In this document: one piece after another, positions 44,748 to 52,877 of the stretch
Layout: every line of letters begins with the position of its first letter
Position numbering within the stretch: the stretch's first letter is position 1
Assembly: GCF_002813135.1 (NCBI RefSeq)
Contig: NZ_PHTY01000001.1
Location: 305,501 to 369,500, forward strand
Direction: 5' to 3'
Source of the DNA: Ulvibacter sp. MAR_2010_11
Lineage (GTDB): Bacteria > Bacteroidota > Bacteroidia > Flavobacteriales > Flavobacteriaceae
Length of the DNA stretch: 64,000 nucleotides
The notes under the pieces: generated by a model
What the model was told of the DNA's origin: nothing
The model's database searches: none
Seen by the model: the letters and a program-made list of their open reading frames with translations, nothing else
Position numbers and translations under genes: made by a program

Positions 44748-44913
44748 GTTGGTGAAAAATTACTTTCCCACTTGTACGCGTTACTAAATCATTATGCAAA
44801 TGATCTTATTACGTTACATCTGCGTCCTTTAAACGCACTTCATTTAAAAAGAACAACATTGCTCTTTTTTCATGTGGGAATACTTAAAATTTCAAAAAAA
44901 ACACCATACAACA

Positions 44914-44931
44914 AGTCATACGTATATGACT
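44914..44931. promoter_or_regulatory. Inverted repeat upstream of csgA (proximal)
   Basis: AGTCATA-CGTA-TATGACT, perfect 7-bp arms with a 4-bp centre, about 220 bp upstream of the csgA start. Same 7-4-7 geometry as the distal repeat at 45041, but a different sequence apart from a shared ATACGT core. Confidence 0.5.
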
Positions 44932-45040
44932 ATAATAGCTTAATCAGGTATGGTAAAAAATGAGGAGTAAAAAGTCCAACCTTTGTTTTACATTGAATTG
45001 AACTATAGGTCAAATATCGAAAATAAAATCATATAAAAAC

Positions 45041-45058
45041 ATACGTGGATACACGTAT
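45041..45058. promoter_or_regulatory. Inverted repeat upstream of csgA (distal)
   Basis: ATACGTG-GATA-CACGTAT, perfect 7-bp arms around a 4-bp centre, about 347 bp upstream of csgA and 68 bp beyond the glnN terminator. Dyads of this size suit a dimeric HTH regulator. Confidence 0.5.
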
Positions 45059-45125
45059 TTAATTGGGAATGAAGCACTTGTAGGAATTTTCTGGTTAATG
45101 TATTTAGTAGGAATCGACTTACATA

Positions 45126-45162
45126 CAAAAAAGGTCGTTTAATGACACAAAAAACGACCTTT
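45126..45162 (-). terminator. Terminator of glnN
   Basis: AAAGGTCGTTT (45130-45140) pairs with AAACGACCTTT (45152-45162). On the minus strand the stem runs into TTTTTTGTATG. It lies 28 bp after the glnN stop. Confidence 0.88.
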
Positions 45163-45189
45163 ACTCAATATGTTAAAATTTTGTTAAAT

Positions 45190-47376
45190 TTACTTGGTGA
45201 ACAGTAATTCACGGTATTTCGTTAGAGGCCAGATCTCATCATCGACTAACAACTCCAGTTTATCACAGTGATATCGAATCTCATCAAAATACGGTTTAAC
45301 CTTGTTACAGTAGGTAGCCGCTCGCTTTTCGGCATCCATAATTGTATTTGCCTTCTTGCGTTCGTTAATCATATCGGTGATTCCTTTGTTGATATTTGCA
45401 ATGTGACCGGAGATTTGTTCGATTAAAGCCATTTGCTCACCAGCAAGCTTTTTAAAGTCTTTTCCGTAGATTTCTTTTAGGCCCTGAACGTTTTCTATGA
45501 GAACATTTTGATAACGAATTGCTGTAGGAATTACATGATTTCTTGCAATATCTCCTAAAATTCTTCCTTCAATCTGAATACGTAGTGCATATTCTTCAGT
45601 TTCAATTTCATAACGAGCTTCCATTTCTACCTTACTCATAATACCAAGTCCTTCAAACAGGTCGATTGCCTTTTTTGAAACCTTGGCCTTTAAAGCTTCG
45701 GGAGTGGTTTTATGATTACTCAAGCCTCGCTTTTTAGCTTCCTTCTCCCAGGCTTCGCCATATCCGTCTCCTTCAAAACGAATTCTCTTAGAGTCCTTAA
45801 TATATTCTCTTAGTACGTTGAAGATGGCATCGTCCTTTTTCATCTTCTTATCCTTGATAAGTGCATCAACTTTTACTTTAAAATCCATTAGTTGTCTTGC
45901 TACAATGGCGTTTAACACAGTCATCGGATTTGCACAATTGGCCTTCGAACCTACAGCGCGTAATTCAAATTTGTTTCCTGTAAAGGCAAATGGAGAAGTA
46001 CGGTTTCGATCGGTATTATCCAGAAGAATTTCCGGAATCTTGCCAACCACATTTAGTTTAAGATCTGTCTTCTCCTGTGGAGATAACTTTCCATTGGTTA
46101 CTTTTTCCAATTCATCCAGCACTTCGGTTAGCTGGCTACCAATAAAAGCCGAAATGATTGCCGGTGGAGCCTCGTTCGCACCCAAACGATGATCGTTACT
46201 TGCACTTGCTATAGAGGCTCGTATTAATTCTTCATATTCATTTACCGCCTTCAACGTATTAATAAAGAAGGTCAGGAATTGAAGGTTTTTCATAGGCGTA
46301 CTCCCGGGTCCCAAAAGATTAATACCGGTGTTAGTAGCCAGAGACCAGTTATTATGCTTCCCGCTTCCGTTTACTCCTTTAAAAGGTTTCTCGTGGAAGA
46401 GTACTTTAAAATTATGCCGATCTGCAACCTTGTCCATTACATCCATTAATAAGGAGTTGTGGTCTACTGCCAAATTGGTTTCTTCAAAAATAGGCGCCAA
46501 CTCAAACTGATTGGGAGCTACTTCGTTATGACGTGTTTTCACCGGAATTCCCAAATACATACATTCGGTTTCCAAATCACGCATATAATTTAGTACACGA
46601 ACCGGAATAGACCCAAAGTAATGATCGTCTAACTGCTGACCTTTTGCCGAAGCATGTCCCAATAGAGTTCTTCCTGCTATAGCGATATCCGGGCGTGCAG
46701 ATACCAAGGCTTTGTCAATCAAGAAATATTCTTGCTCCCAACCTAAGGTTGCAATCACCTTAGTGACATTTTTGTCAAAATACTTTGCAACAGCTGTTGC
46801 AGCTGTATCAATCGTTTGAAGCGCACGTAATAACGGTGTTTTATAATCTAAGGCCTCACCAGTATATGCTACGAATACCGTAGGGATACAAAGTGTGGTA
46901 CCGTATAAAAATGCAGGCGATGTTGGATCCCAGGCCGTATAGCCTCGGGCTTCAAAGGTATTTCTAATACCCCCGTTTGGAAAACTTGATGCATCAGGCT
47001 CTTGCTGCACAAGTTGTCCGCCTCCAAATTTTTCAATTGCTTGTCCGTTACTCAAAGTCTCAAAAAAAGCATCGTGCTTTTCGGCTGTAGCTCCGGTAAG
47101 GGGTTGAAACCAATGTGTGTAATGCGTGGCCCCTTTTGCAATTGCCCATTCCTTCATTCCGGTAGAAATATGGTCTGCATAAGGTCTGGCGATTTTCGAT
47201 CCGTTTTCAATAGCATCCATAACACTATTGAAAGAATCTTTGGTAAGATATTGACGCATAGCTGCCTCGTTGAATACATTTTTACCAAAAATAGCGGAAC
47301 GCCTTTCGGGTTCTTCCACTTTAACTGGAACTCGGTTTAAGGTTTCTTTAAGCGCTTGAAAACGTAATGTTGACAT
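45190..47376 (-). CDS. glnN: Glutamine synthetase type III
   Basis: 728 aa cytosolic enzyme making glutamine from glutamate, ammonia and ATP. The length separates GSIII from GSI (about 470 aa). Diagnostic segments are GATHYTHWFQPLTG, TLGWEQEYFLIDK, GHASAKGQQLDDHYFGSIP, KTRHNEVAPNQFELAPIFE and the ATP loop HEKPFKGVNGSGKHNNWSL. The catalytic region DNTDRNRTSPFAFTGNKFELRAVGS is intact. It forms dodecamers. Three evenly spaced CACCCCCTATTTT-like repeats lie upstream, as possible nitrogen-control sites. Confidence 0.95.
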   Translation of the reverse strand: MSTLRFQALKETLNRVPVKVEEPERRSAIFGKNVFNEAAMRQYLTKDSFNSVMDAIENGSKIARPYADHISTGMKEWAIAKGATHYTHWFQPLTGATAEKHDAFFETLSNGQAIEKFGGGQLVQQEPDASSFPNGGIRNTFEARGYTAWDPTSPAFLYGTTLCIPTVFVAYTGEALDYKTPLLRALQTIDTAATAVAKYFDKNVTKVIATLGWEQEYFLIDKALVSARPDIAIAGRTLLGHASAKGQQLDDHYFGSIPVRVLNYMRDLETECMYLGIPVKTRHNEVAPNQFELAPIFEETNLAVDHNSLLMDVMDKVADRHNFKVLFHEKPFKGVNGSGKHNNWSLATNTGINLLGPGSTPMKNLQFLTFFINTLKAVNEYEELIRASIASASNDHRLGANEAPPAIISAFIGSQLTEVLDELEKVTNGKLSPQEKTDLKLNVVGKIPEILLDNTDRNRTSPFAFTGNKFELRAVGSKANCANPMTVLNAIVARQLMDFKVKVDALIKDKKMKKDDAIFNVLREYIKDSKRIRFEGDGYGEAWEKEAKKRGLSNHKTTPEALKAKVSKKAIDLFEGLGIMSKVEMEARYEIETEEYALRIQIEGRILGDIARNHVIPTAIRYQNVLIENVQGLKEIYGKDFKKLAGEQMALIEQISGHIANINKGITDMINERKKANTIMDAEKRAATYCNKVKPYFDEIRYHCDKLELLVDDEIWPLTKYRELLFTK

Positions 47377-47440
47377 AAAAAAAGACTTTAAAAGTGATTA
47401 GATAGATTTAAACAGTGCAAAAATATATCTTTTTTGAAAT

Positions 47441-47570
47441 CACCCCCTATTTTTTTATGTTAAGTTATTAATAATTTCATGTTTGTTGTTTATAACCCCC
47501 TATTTTATCTTCAATTATGTGTTCAAATAGTATATATATGCCGAACACCCCCTGTTTTGATAGGGGTTAG
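47441..47570. promoter_or_regulatory. Three phased CCCCCTATTTT repeats upstream of glnN
   Basis: CACCCCCTATTTT at 47441-47453, AACCCCCTATTTT at 47494-47506 and CACCCCCTGTTTT at 47546-47558 are spaced 53 and 52 bp apart, about five helical turns. An inverted partner (ATAGGGGTTAG, 47560-47570) follows the third. The nearest lies 65 bp upstream of the glnN ATG. This looks like a cooperative binding array; the protein is unknown. Confidence 0.6.
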
Positions 47571-47616
47571 TTAAAATATTAAAATTATAAATGAATTATA
47601 GTCGAAGTAGACGGAA

Positions 47617-48570
47617 TTATCCTAAAAAAGCCATCCCGATAAAGACTGCATAGGCCGCTACCATAATAAGTCCTTTTGTACGTCCAATTTCAAAACGTTT
47701 TGGAATAAAGGCTAATGGAATAAGAATAGCAGCAAAACCGAGCATCCAAAAGATATCATTGGTTAGCACCAATTCACTTTTTAGAGCAATAGGCTGAATA
47801 AGCGCCGTAATTCCCAATACCGACGCAATATTAAAAATATTAGAGCCTATTAAATTTCCAAGCGATATGGCCTTCTCCTTCTTGAGAGCAGCAATCACTG
47901 AAGCTGCCAATTCAGGCACACTGGTACCAACTGCAATCATGGTTACTGCAATTACCCGCTCGCTCACACCAAGGGCAGTTGCCATATCAACAGCCCCTTT
48001 CACCAGTAGCTCACTTCCAAAATAAAGTGCAATACCACCTAGAAGCAACCATATAACAATTCTAAAATTAGTGGCTTTAGAGAGACCTTCATCGATGCTA
48101 TCATCGGTTGGTTTGGTTTCGGGAGCATTTTTCGCTCTTCGAAGTAGAAAAAACAAATAGACAAAAAGAAGTAAAAACAAAACGCCTCCTTCCATTCTAT
48201 CGATTTGCTGTCCGCTTTTGAGCAGGAAATAAAAAACAACCGATAGGAACATCATCACCGGCCAATTGAATTTATAAAAATCCTTATCGATTGCCAAAGG
48301 CGTTATAATAGATGTGATTCCCAACACCAAACCAATATTTGCAATATTTGAACCAATAACATTTCCCAATGCAATATCACTAAATCCATCTAATGCGGCC
48401 TGCACACTTACTAATAATTCGGGTGCCGAAGTTGCAAAGGAAACAACCGTTAAACCAATTACCATTTTTGACAATTTGAGCTTAAAAGAAAGCGCAACGG
48501 AGGATCTCACTAAAAACTCGCCCCCTACTACCAATAATAGTAAACCCAAAAAAATGTAAAGTATGCTCAT
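47617..48570 (-). CDS. Calcium/sodium antiporter (CaCA family, YrbG-like)
   Basis: 317 aa inner-membrane exchanger from the ATG ending at 48570, which begins the first TM (MSILYIFLGLLLLVVGGEFLV). Ten TM helices and the two inverted alpha repeats are visible: GLTVVSFATSAPELLVSVQAAL with GNVIGSNIANIGLVLG, and AVGTSVPELAASVIAALKKEKAISLGNLIGSNIFNIASVLG. These contain the ion-coordinating Glu and Asn residues. A central acidic cytoplasmic loop (ETKPTDDSIDEG) may sense ions. An upstream in-frame start would add 27 residues unlike any exchanger. Confidence 0.92.
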   Translation of the reverse strand: MSILYIFLGLLLLVVGGEFLVRSSVALSFKLKLSKMVIGLTVVSFATSAPELLVSVQAALDGFSDIALGNVIGSNIANIGLVLGITSIITPLAIDKDFYKFNWPVMMFLSVVFYFLLKSGQQIDRMEGGVLFLLLFVYLFFLLRRAKNAPETKPTDDSIDEGLSKATNFRIVIWLLLGGIALYFGSELLVKGAVDMATALGVSERVIAVTMIAVGTSVPELAASVIAALKKEKAISLGNLIGSNIFNIASVLGITALIQPIALKSELVLTNDIFWMLGFAAILIPLAFIPKRFEIGRTKGLIMVAAYAVFIGMAFLG

Positions 48571-48676
48571 AAAAAAAATTAAGCCACGAAGATAGTAATT
48601 TGATTTTCCATACACGAACCAAATTTTTTCCAGAAAACAAGCTTCAGACAATAAAAAACTAAAAATCCAGTTAAAT

Positions 48677-48712
48677 AACTACAAGTATAGTTGTATAACT
48701 ATAAAAATAGTT
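48677..48712 (+). promoter_or_regulatory. Paired BlaI-type operators
   Basis: Two 16-bp dyads, AACTACAAGTATAGTT (48677-48692) and AACTATAAAAATAGTT (48697-48712), share AACTA-N6-TAGTT and start exactly 20 bp apart, two helical turns. They end 19 bp before the ATG at 48732. Geometry and position match operators of BlaI/MecI-type repressors, and a BlaI-family gene is in the operon. Confidence 0.75.
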
Positions 48713-48731
48713 TTATGTTTGATATTAAATA

Positions 48732-49259
48732 ATGTATATGAACAAAATACTAGTTTTTGCCAGCGGAATTATCTTACTCCTTTCGGGTTGTAAAAAATCT
48801 GAGAATTTGAATCTGTCTTTGGCCGAAAAAGAAGCTATCAAAAAACAAATAGAAACCGATTTGGCTGCAGGGATTAATGCAACTATTCACAAAGACATTG
48901 ATGGCTATATGGACAGACTCCCCGAAGACCTTATTATATATGACGAAAGCGGAGAAGAAATTTCCAGAGAAACACAACGTGAATACGCTCTAAGAGATTG
49001 GTCAATTATTGACACTACGCTTGTTATTAAGATGGAGATTGACAGTATTCAGTATTTAAAACGTGATAGCATATTTGTGTATACCTCTCAATATTGGAAG
49101 CGTATGATGTTTCAGAGAGACGGGATTACACTGGATACCGTGGTCACAACGCAGAAACACAAGGAAACATGGAAAAAGAATAAAAAGGGCTGGTTTGGAT
49201 ATACCATCGAAGAACTTGGGGGAACCATTTATATTAATGGTGAATTATATAAAGAATAA
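48732..49259 (+). CDS. Lipoprotein with NTF2/SnoaL-like fold, first gene of the BlaI/M56 operon
   Basis: 175 aa SPII lipoprotein (lipobox LLSGC). The mature domain reads like an NTF2-type fold: a first helix (AEKEAIKKQIETDLAAGINATIHKDIDGYMDRLPEDLIIYD), then four antiparallel strands rich in aromatic residues (KMEIDSIQYLKRDSIFVYTSQYWKRMM) and KKNKKGWFGYTIEEL. No catalytic residue is obvious. It lies directly behind the paired operators and 10 nt before blaI, so it is both autoregulated and a likely effector or ligand of the system (inference). A second ATG at 48738 is possible. Confidence 0.65.
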   Translation: MYMNKILVFASGIILLLSGCKKSENLNLSLAEKEAIKKQIETDLAAGINATIHKDIDGYMDRLPEDLIIYDESGEEISRETQREYALRDWSIIDTTLVIKMEIDSIQYLKRDSIFVYTSQYWKRMMFQRDGITLDTVVTTQKHKETWKKNKKGWFGYTIEELGGTIYINGELYKE

Positions 49260-49269
49260 TAAAATTGCT

Positions 49270-49626
49270 ATGGAACAGCTTACAAACAAAGAAGAAGAAG
49301 TAATGCAAGCGCTTTGGACATTAGAAAAAGCCTTTGTAAAAGAAATTGTAGTCCAACTTCAGGGTGAAAATCATTACAATACGGTGTCAACCATCGTTCG
49401 AAATTTGGAAGAAAAAGGCTATGTGTCCTACATCGCCTATGGAAAAACCCACCAGTATTATCCTTTGGTAAGCAAAGAAGCCTATACGAAAACCTTTATG
49501 AATTTGGCAATGAAGCGCTATTTCGACAACAACTATAAAAGCATGGTCTCCTTTTTTGCGAAAGATGAAAAAATAAGCGCCAAAGAATTACGAGAGATTT
49601 TAGACATTATAGAAAATCAAAAATAA
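49270..49626 (+). CDS. BlaI/MecI/CopY-family repressor
   Basis: 118 aa from the ATG at 49270. The winged HTH is clear: LTNKEEEVMQALWTLEKAFVKEIV, NHYNTVSTIVRNLEEKGYVSY, GKTHQYYPLVS. The C-terminal dimerisation region holds the segment where the partner protease normally cleaves (FMNLAMKRYFDNNYKSMVSFF). It should bind the two dyads at 48677-48712. A longer frame starting at 49195 overlaps the lipoprotein gene and was rejected. Confidence 0.93.
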   Translation: MEQLTNKEEEVMQALWTLEKAFVKEIVVQLQGENHYNTVSTIVRNLEEKGYVSYIAYGKTHQYYPLVSKEAYTKTFMNLAMKRYFDNNYKSMVSFFAKDEKISAKELREILDIIENQK

Positions 49627-49627
49627 T

Positions 49628-51520
49628 ATGGAACTACTTATTTATTTAGGGAAATCTGCCGGAATCATAATGCTGTTTTATCTTGTATACTATTTATTTG
49701 TTCAAAATAACACGCTCTTTTCGGCCAAGCGTCAGTTTCTTATTTTAGGCGGAATAACTGCCTTCTTCCTCCCCTGGGTCGAATTTAATAAAGTTATCTA
49801 TGTTGAAGCTCCTGTAATAGAGCCCTTGGAAATTACCGAATCGGTTCCTCTTACACATATCATTCAGCAAAATGAAGCTGTAGCCATCTATTGGTGGGAG
49901 ATTTTACTTACGATATACCTTTTGGGAGTGCTTGTGCTATTCATCCGATTTATATATCAACTTATTTTCCTGATAAATATAATTCGCAGCTCTGTTTCTG
50001 AAAGGATTGAGGGAGCAATTCACGTTAGGGTACCCCAAAACATTTCTCCTTTTTCCTTCTTTAAATACATTGTGTATAACCCTACTTTACACAGCGAGGA
50101 TGAGTTGAAAATGATTTTGAAACACGAGCAAATTCATACGCACCAATGGCATACGCTGGACATCCTGTTTGCAAACCTGCTCGGTATTTTGCAATGGGTG
50201 AATCCGTTTGCATGGCTCTATAAGAATAGTATTGAAGAGAATCTTGAGTTTATTGCCGATAACAAAACTGCAGCTCAGGTACCTTCCAAAAAAGCATATC
50301 AATTGGCGCTGGTTAGGGCTTCATCACCCTCCACTGTTCCGGCGCTGACTAATAATTTTTATCAATCATTCATCAAAAAACGAATCATTATGTTAAACAA
50401 AAGCACCTCAAAAAAAGTCAATGTATGGAAACTCGGCATTATTTTGCCTTTACTGGCGGTATTTCTTTGGAGTTTCAATGTAAATGAAGTTGTAAAGTTT
50501 AAAACTACGACTTCGGAAATTATCCCTGCAGAAACCGATGCGGTTTCCACCGATGCTATTCCTTTAGTTTCAGAAAAAACTGTTGCCGAAAGCGATAAAA
50601 CTGAAGCTGTTGTCCAGCCAAAAGACGAAGAAGAGTTACCGGTAATGGTAACACCTTCTGCTTCAGAAAAAGAAAAAAGCTTAGCTTCAATAATTTCAAA
50701 AAACACCCAACCGGTGTACGATATCTATATTCGGATTACAAAAAACACCACCGAAGCCGATCTTAAAATTCATAAAAAGACGTTGAAAGAAGAACACAAC
50801 GTCAACTTTAATTACAGTAATTTACAATTTAACGCGAATGGGGAACTTACAGCAATTTCGGTAACTTATAGCGACAACAAAGGAACCAACGGAAATTATT
50901 CTGTAAGTGAGGACGGTCCAATTGATGATTTCTACATCTATCTTACCGACGATGGCTCTATCGGATTTGGAAGTGAAAACATCGAAAAACGCCGGGCCGA
51001 ACGAGACGTTCGTGCGGCAGAGCGAACCAAAGCGCGAGTGGAAAGAATAGAGCAGCGTAAAAAAGACAGCAAATTGAGTTTGGAGGAAACCGACAAACGA
51101 GTAGCGAGAGCTGAAGAACGTGCCCAATTGGCCAAAAAACGTATGGAAATTAGAAAAGAAGAGCGGGCAAAAGCTATGGTAGATCGCAAATATGCCATTG
51201 CAAGTTCTTCTGATGTAGAAGATCTAGGTGATGTAGTTGTAGCGGGAGATGTTGATGATGTACTTTATGTAGACAGAGACCGAAACAGACGAGGAAATAT
51301 ACGTATTACCAGCAATACAACAGATAGTGAACTGGAGGATTTAAAAAATGGTTTGGCCAAAAGGAATATTACGTTCAGCTATAAAAACGTTAAGCGAAAT
51401 AGTGATGGTGATATTATTTCCATTAAAATTAAAATGAAAAACGAAAACGGCTCCGAATCGGTTTCAAACATAAAATCGGATGGCAAGCCTATAAAACCCA
51501 TTCGACTGAATTTACAATAG
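49628..51520 (+). CDS. M56-family (BlaR1/MecR1-like) membrane metalloprotease with a duplicated C-terminal domain
   Basis: 630 aa, 1 nt after the repressor gene. The zinc protease part (about 90-260) has HEQIH at 166-170 with a third-ligand candidate Glu in ENLEFIADN. Another TM is at about 268-285. The extracytoplasmic part has no penicillin-binding domain. Instead, a unit of about 75 aa (IYIRITKNTTEADLKIHKK... at about 362-440) recurs as IRITSNTTDSELEDLKNG... at about 557-630, with a charged Glu/Arg/Lys coiled coil between (about 450-530). It likely senses something other than beta-lactams and inactivates the repressor. Confidence 0.88.
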   Translation: MELLIYLGKSAGIIMLFYLVYYLFVQNNTLFSAKRQFLILGGITAFFLPWVEFNKVIYVEAPVIEPLEITESVPLTHIIQQNEAVAIYWWEILLTIYLLGVLVLFIRFIYQLIFLINIIRSSVSERIEGAIHVRVPQNISPFSFFKYIVYNPTLHSEDELKMILKHEQIHTHQWHTLDILFANLLGILQWVNPFAWLYKNSIEENLEFIADNKTAAQVPSKKAYQLALVRASSPSTVPALTNNFYQSFIKKRIIMLNKSTSKKVNVWKLGIILPLLAVFLWSFNVNEVVKFKTTTSEIIPAETDAVSTDAIPLVSEKTVAESDKTEAVVQPKDEEELPVMVTPSASEKEKSLASIISKNTQPVYDIYIRITKNTTEADLKIHKKTLKEEHNVNFNYSNLQFNANGELTAISVTYSDNKGTNGNYSVSEDGPIDDFYIYLTDDGSIGFGSENIEKRRAERDVRAAERTKARVERIEQRKKDSKLSLEETDKRVARAEERAQLAKKRMEIRKEERAKAMVDRKYAIASSSDVEDLGDVVVAGDVDDVLYVDRDRNRRGNIRITSNTTDSELEDLKNGLAKRNITFSYKNVKRNSDGDIISIKIKMKNENGSESVSNIKSDGKPIKPIRLNLQ

Positions 51521-51539
51521 CCAAAAATTTGTTCTCAAG

Positions 51540-51566
51540 AAAAGTCTCGTTTTACGAGACTTTTTT
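51540..51566 (+). terminator. Terminator of the BlaI/M56 operon
   Basis: AAAAGTCTCGT (51540-51550) pairs with ACGAGACTTTT (51554-51564) around TTT, continuing as a T-run. It starts 20 nt after the M56 stop. Confidence 0.92.
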
Positions 51567-51583
51567 ATTTGTAAATTTATAGA

Positions 51584-51736
51584 ATGAAGAAATCGTTTTT
51601 TAAAGTCCTGGCAAAAATCAACAAGGCTGTTCTTCCCAGTTTCACTAAAAAGGGTGTAGATCTAGCCAAGGCCTCTAAGTTTCAGATGGCCTTATTTGCC
51701 TTTAAATTATGGGTGACAAAAAATTCGTTGGACTAA
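51584..51736 (+). CDS. Small basic protein, 50 aa
   Basis: ATG at 51584 to TAA at 51734-51736. The sequence begins MKKSFFKVLAKINKAVLPSF and ends WVTKNSLD, with a basic N-terminus and an amphipathic helix. Very similar 50-residue proteins are, as I recall, common in Flavobacteriaceae and sometimes mislabelled SsrA-binding protein. Function unknown. Its stop overlaps the end of the convergent apt gene by 4 nt. Confidence 0.65.
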   Translation: MKKSFFKVLAKINKAVLPSFTKKGVDLAKASKFQMALFAFKLWVTKNSLD

Positions 51737-52248
51737 TAGGTTAGCATTGCCCGAAGCTCATATTTATTAAGCTTTTCTGCGCCTTTCAAAAAAGACAATT
51801 CAATCAGGAAATTGCATTGTACAATTTCACCTCCCAGTTTTTCTATGAGTTTGCAGGCTGCACGAGCCGTCCCGCCGGTTGCCAACACATCGTCGTGCAT
51901 AAGTACCTTGTCTCCTTTTTGTATAGCATCTTCGTGAATTTCCAGCGCATCCATCCCGTATTCGAGAGTATAGGGCTGTTTCAGGGTATTATAGGGAAGT
52001 TTTCCCGGTTTACGGATGGGCACAAATCCTGCCTGCAGTTCATTGGCTAACAAGGTTGCAAAAAAGAATCCTCGGGACTCGATTCCCACAACTTTATCTA
52101 TTCTTTGCCCTTCAATAAATTTTAATAATTCTGAAAGGCAAAATGCGGTTGCTTCAGCACTGGCCAATAAGGGAGTAATGTCTTTAAAAACAACACCCTG
52201 CTTCGGAAAATCGGGAATGTCCCGTATGTACTGTTCTATTGCAACCAT
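51733..52248 (-). CDS. apt: Adenine phosphoribosyltransferase
   Basis: 171 aa from the ATG ending at 52248; a longer frame running into the repeat array was rejected. It converts adenine and PRPP to AMP (purine salvage). Visible are IRDIPDFPKQGVVFKDITPLL at the start, IESRGFFFATLLA, FVPIRKPGKLPY, and the PRPP motif VLMHDDVLATGGTARAA. Its upstream region is the 141-bp tandem array, so its promoter must lie within or beside it. Confidence 0.94.
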   Translation of the reverse strand: MVAIEQYIRDIPDFPKQGVVFKDITPLLASAEATAFCLSELLKFIEGQRIDKVVGIESRGFFFATLLANELQAGFVPIRKPGKLPYNTLKQPYTLEYGMDALEIHEDAIQKGDKVLMHDDVLATGGTARAACKLIEKLGGEIVQCNFLIELSFLKGAEKLNKYELRAMLTY

Positions 52249-52350
52249 GACGAAAGTTAACCAATAAAAGCAAGTGAGACAATTGTTTCGGTTTTTTTTT
52301 GTGAAATCGCTCCGTGCTTCCTCGTAAAACTCCATTTTGAAAATCAAATA

Positions 52351-52847
52351 GGATTGCCTGCGGCCGTCCTGACAAAGCTCCGCTTTGAAAATCAAAAAAG
52401 CGCTAAAAAACAAAAGCAAGCTATAGTCTCAATTTAGAAGAGTTGATGGATTACTTCGTGATCCTTAGCGCTCCGCGCTGAAAATCAAACAGGATTGCCT
52501 GCGGCCGTCCTGACAAAGCTCCGCTTTGAAAATCAAAAAAGCGCTAAAAAACAAAAGCAAGCTATAGTCTCAATTTAGAAGAGTTGATGGATTACTTCGT
52601 GATCCTTAGCGCTCCGCGCTGAAAATCAAACAGGATTGCCTGCGGCCGTCCTGACAAAGCTCCGCTTTGAAAATCAAAAAAGCGCTAAAAAACAAAAGCA
52701 AGCTATAGTCTCAATTTAGAAGAGTTGATGGATTACTTCGTGATCCTTAGCGCTCCGCGCTGAAAATCAAACAGGATTGCCTGCGGCCGTCCTGACAAAG
52801 CTCCGCTTTGAAAATCAAAAAAGCGCTAAAAAACAAAAGCAAGCTAT
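52351..52847. repeat. 141-bp tandem array beside the tRNA gene
   Basis: Copies begin at 52351, 52492 and 52633, with a partial fourth at 52774-52847; the period is exactly 141 bp. As far as I can see by eye the copies are identical, which implies recent expansion. Each unit holds small dyads (GGATtacttcgtgATCC, AGCGCtccGCGCT, AAAGCtccGCTTT). Each also holds one arm of the tRNA terminator (AAAAGCAAGCTA). The segment 52300-52350 is a diverged relative of the unit. There are no unique spacers, so it is not CRISPR. Confidence 0.92.
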
Positions 52848-52867
52848 GTTTTTTAGCTTGCTTTTTT
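52828..52867. terminator. Terminator of tRNA-Arg
   Basis: AAAAGCAAGCTA (52835-52846) pairs perfectly with TAGCTTGCTTTT (52854-52865) over 12 bp. On the minus strand it is followed by GTTTTTT, and on plus by more Ts, so it is bidirectional. It ends 11 bp from the tRNA 3' end. The left arm belongs to the last 141-bp repeat. Confidence 0.85.
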
Positions 52868-52877
52868 GATTTATTCG

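Larger units (their letters stand above)
44695..45189 (-). other. Curli promoter region and glnN 3' flank
   Basis: 495 bp without a gene. From the csgA side it holds a -7 element at 44740-44747, two 18-bp inverted repeats at 44914-44931 and 45041-45058, and the glnN terminator at 45126-45162. The rest is AT-rich. The long upstream region suggests complex control of csgA. No csgD-like gene is in the window. Confidence 0.6.

Noticed and set aside
45190-47376. Plus-strand open frames inside glnN, icmF, prfA and other long genes
   Set aside because: They are antisense shadows of strongly conserved proteins, with no starts, promoters or family resemblance.
48571-48651. Upstream extension of the Ca/Na antiporter
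   Set aside because: The extra 27 residues are unlike the family and the ATG at 48570 begins the first transmembrane helix.
52249-52419. N-terminal extension of adenine phosphoribosyltransferase (frame starts at 52419)
   Set aside because: The extra 57 residues translate repeat-derived DNA and precede a normal apt start at 52248.
52351-52847. Possible CRISPR array or rRNA fragment
   Set aside because: The copies look identical over the full 141-bp period with no unique spacers; the sequence is not rRNA-like.
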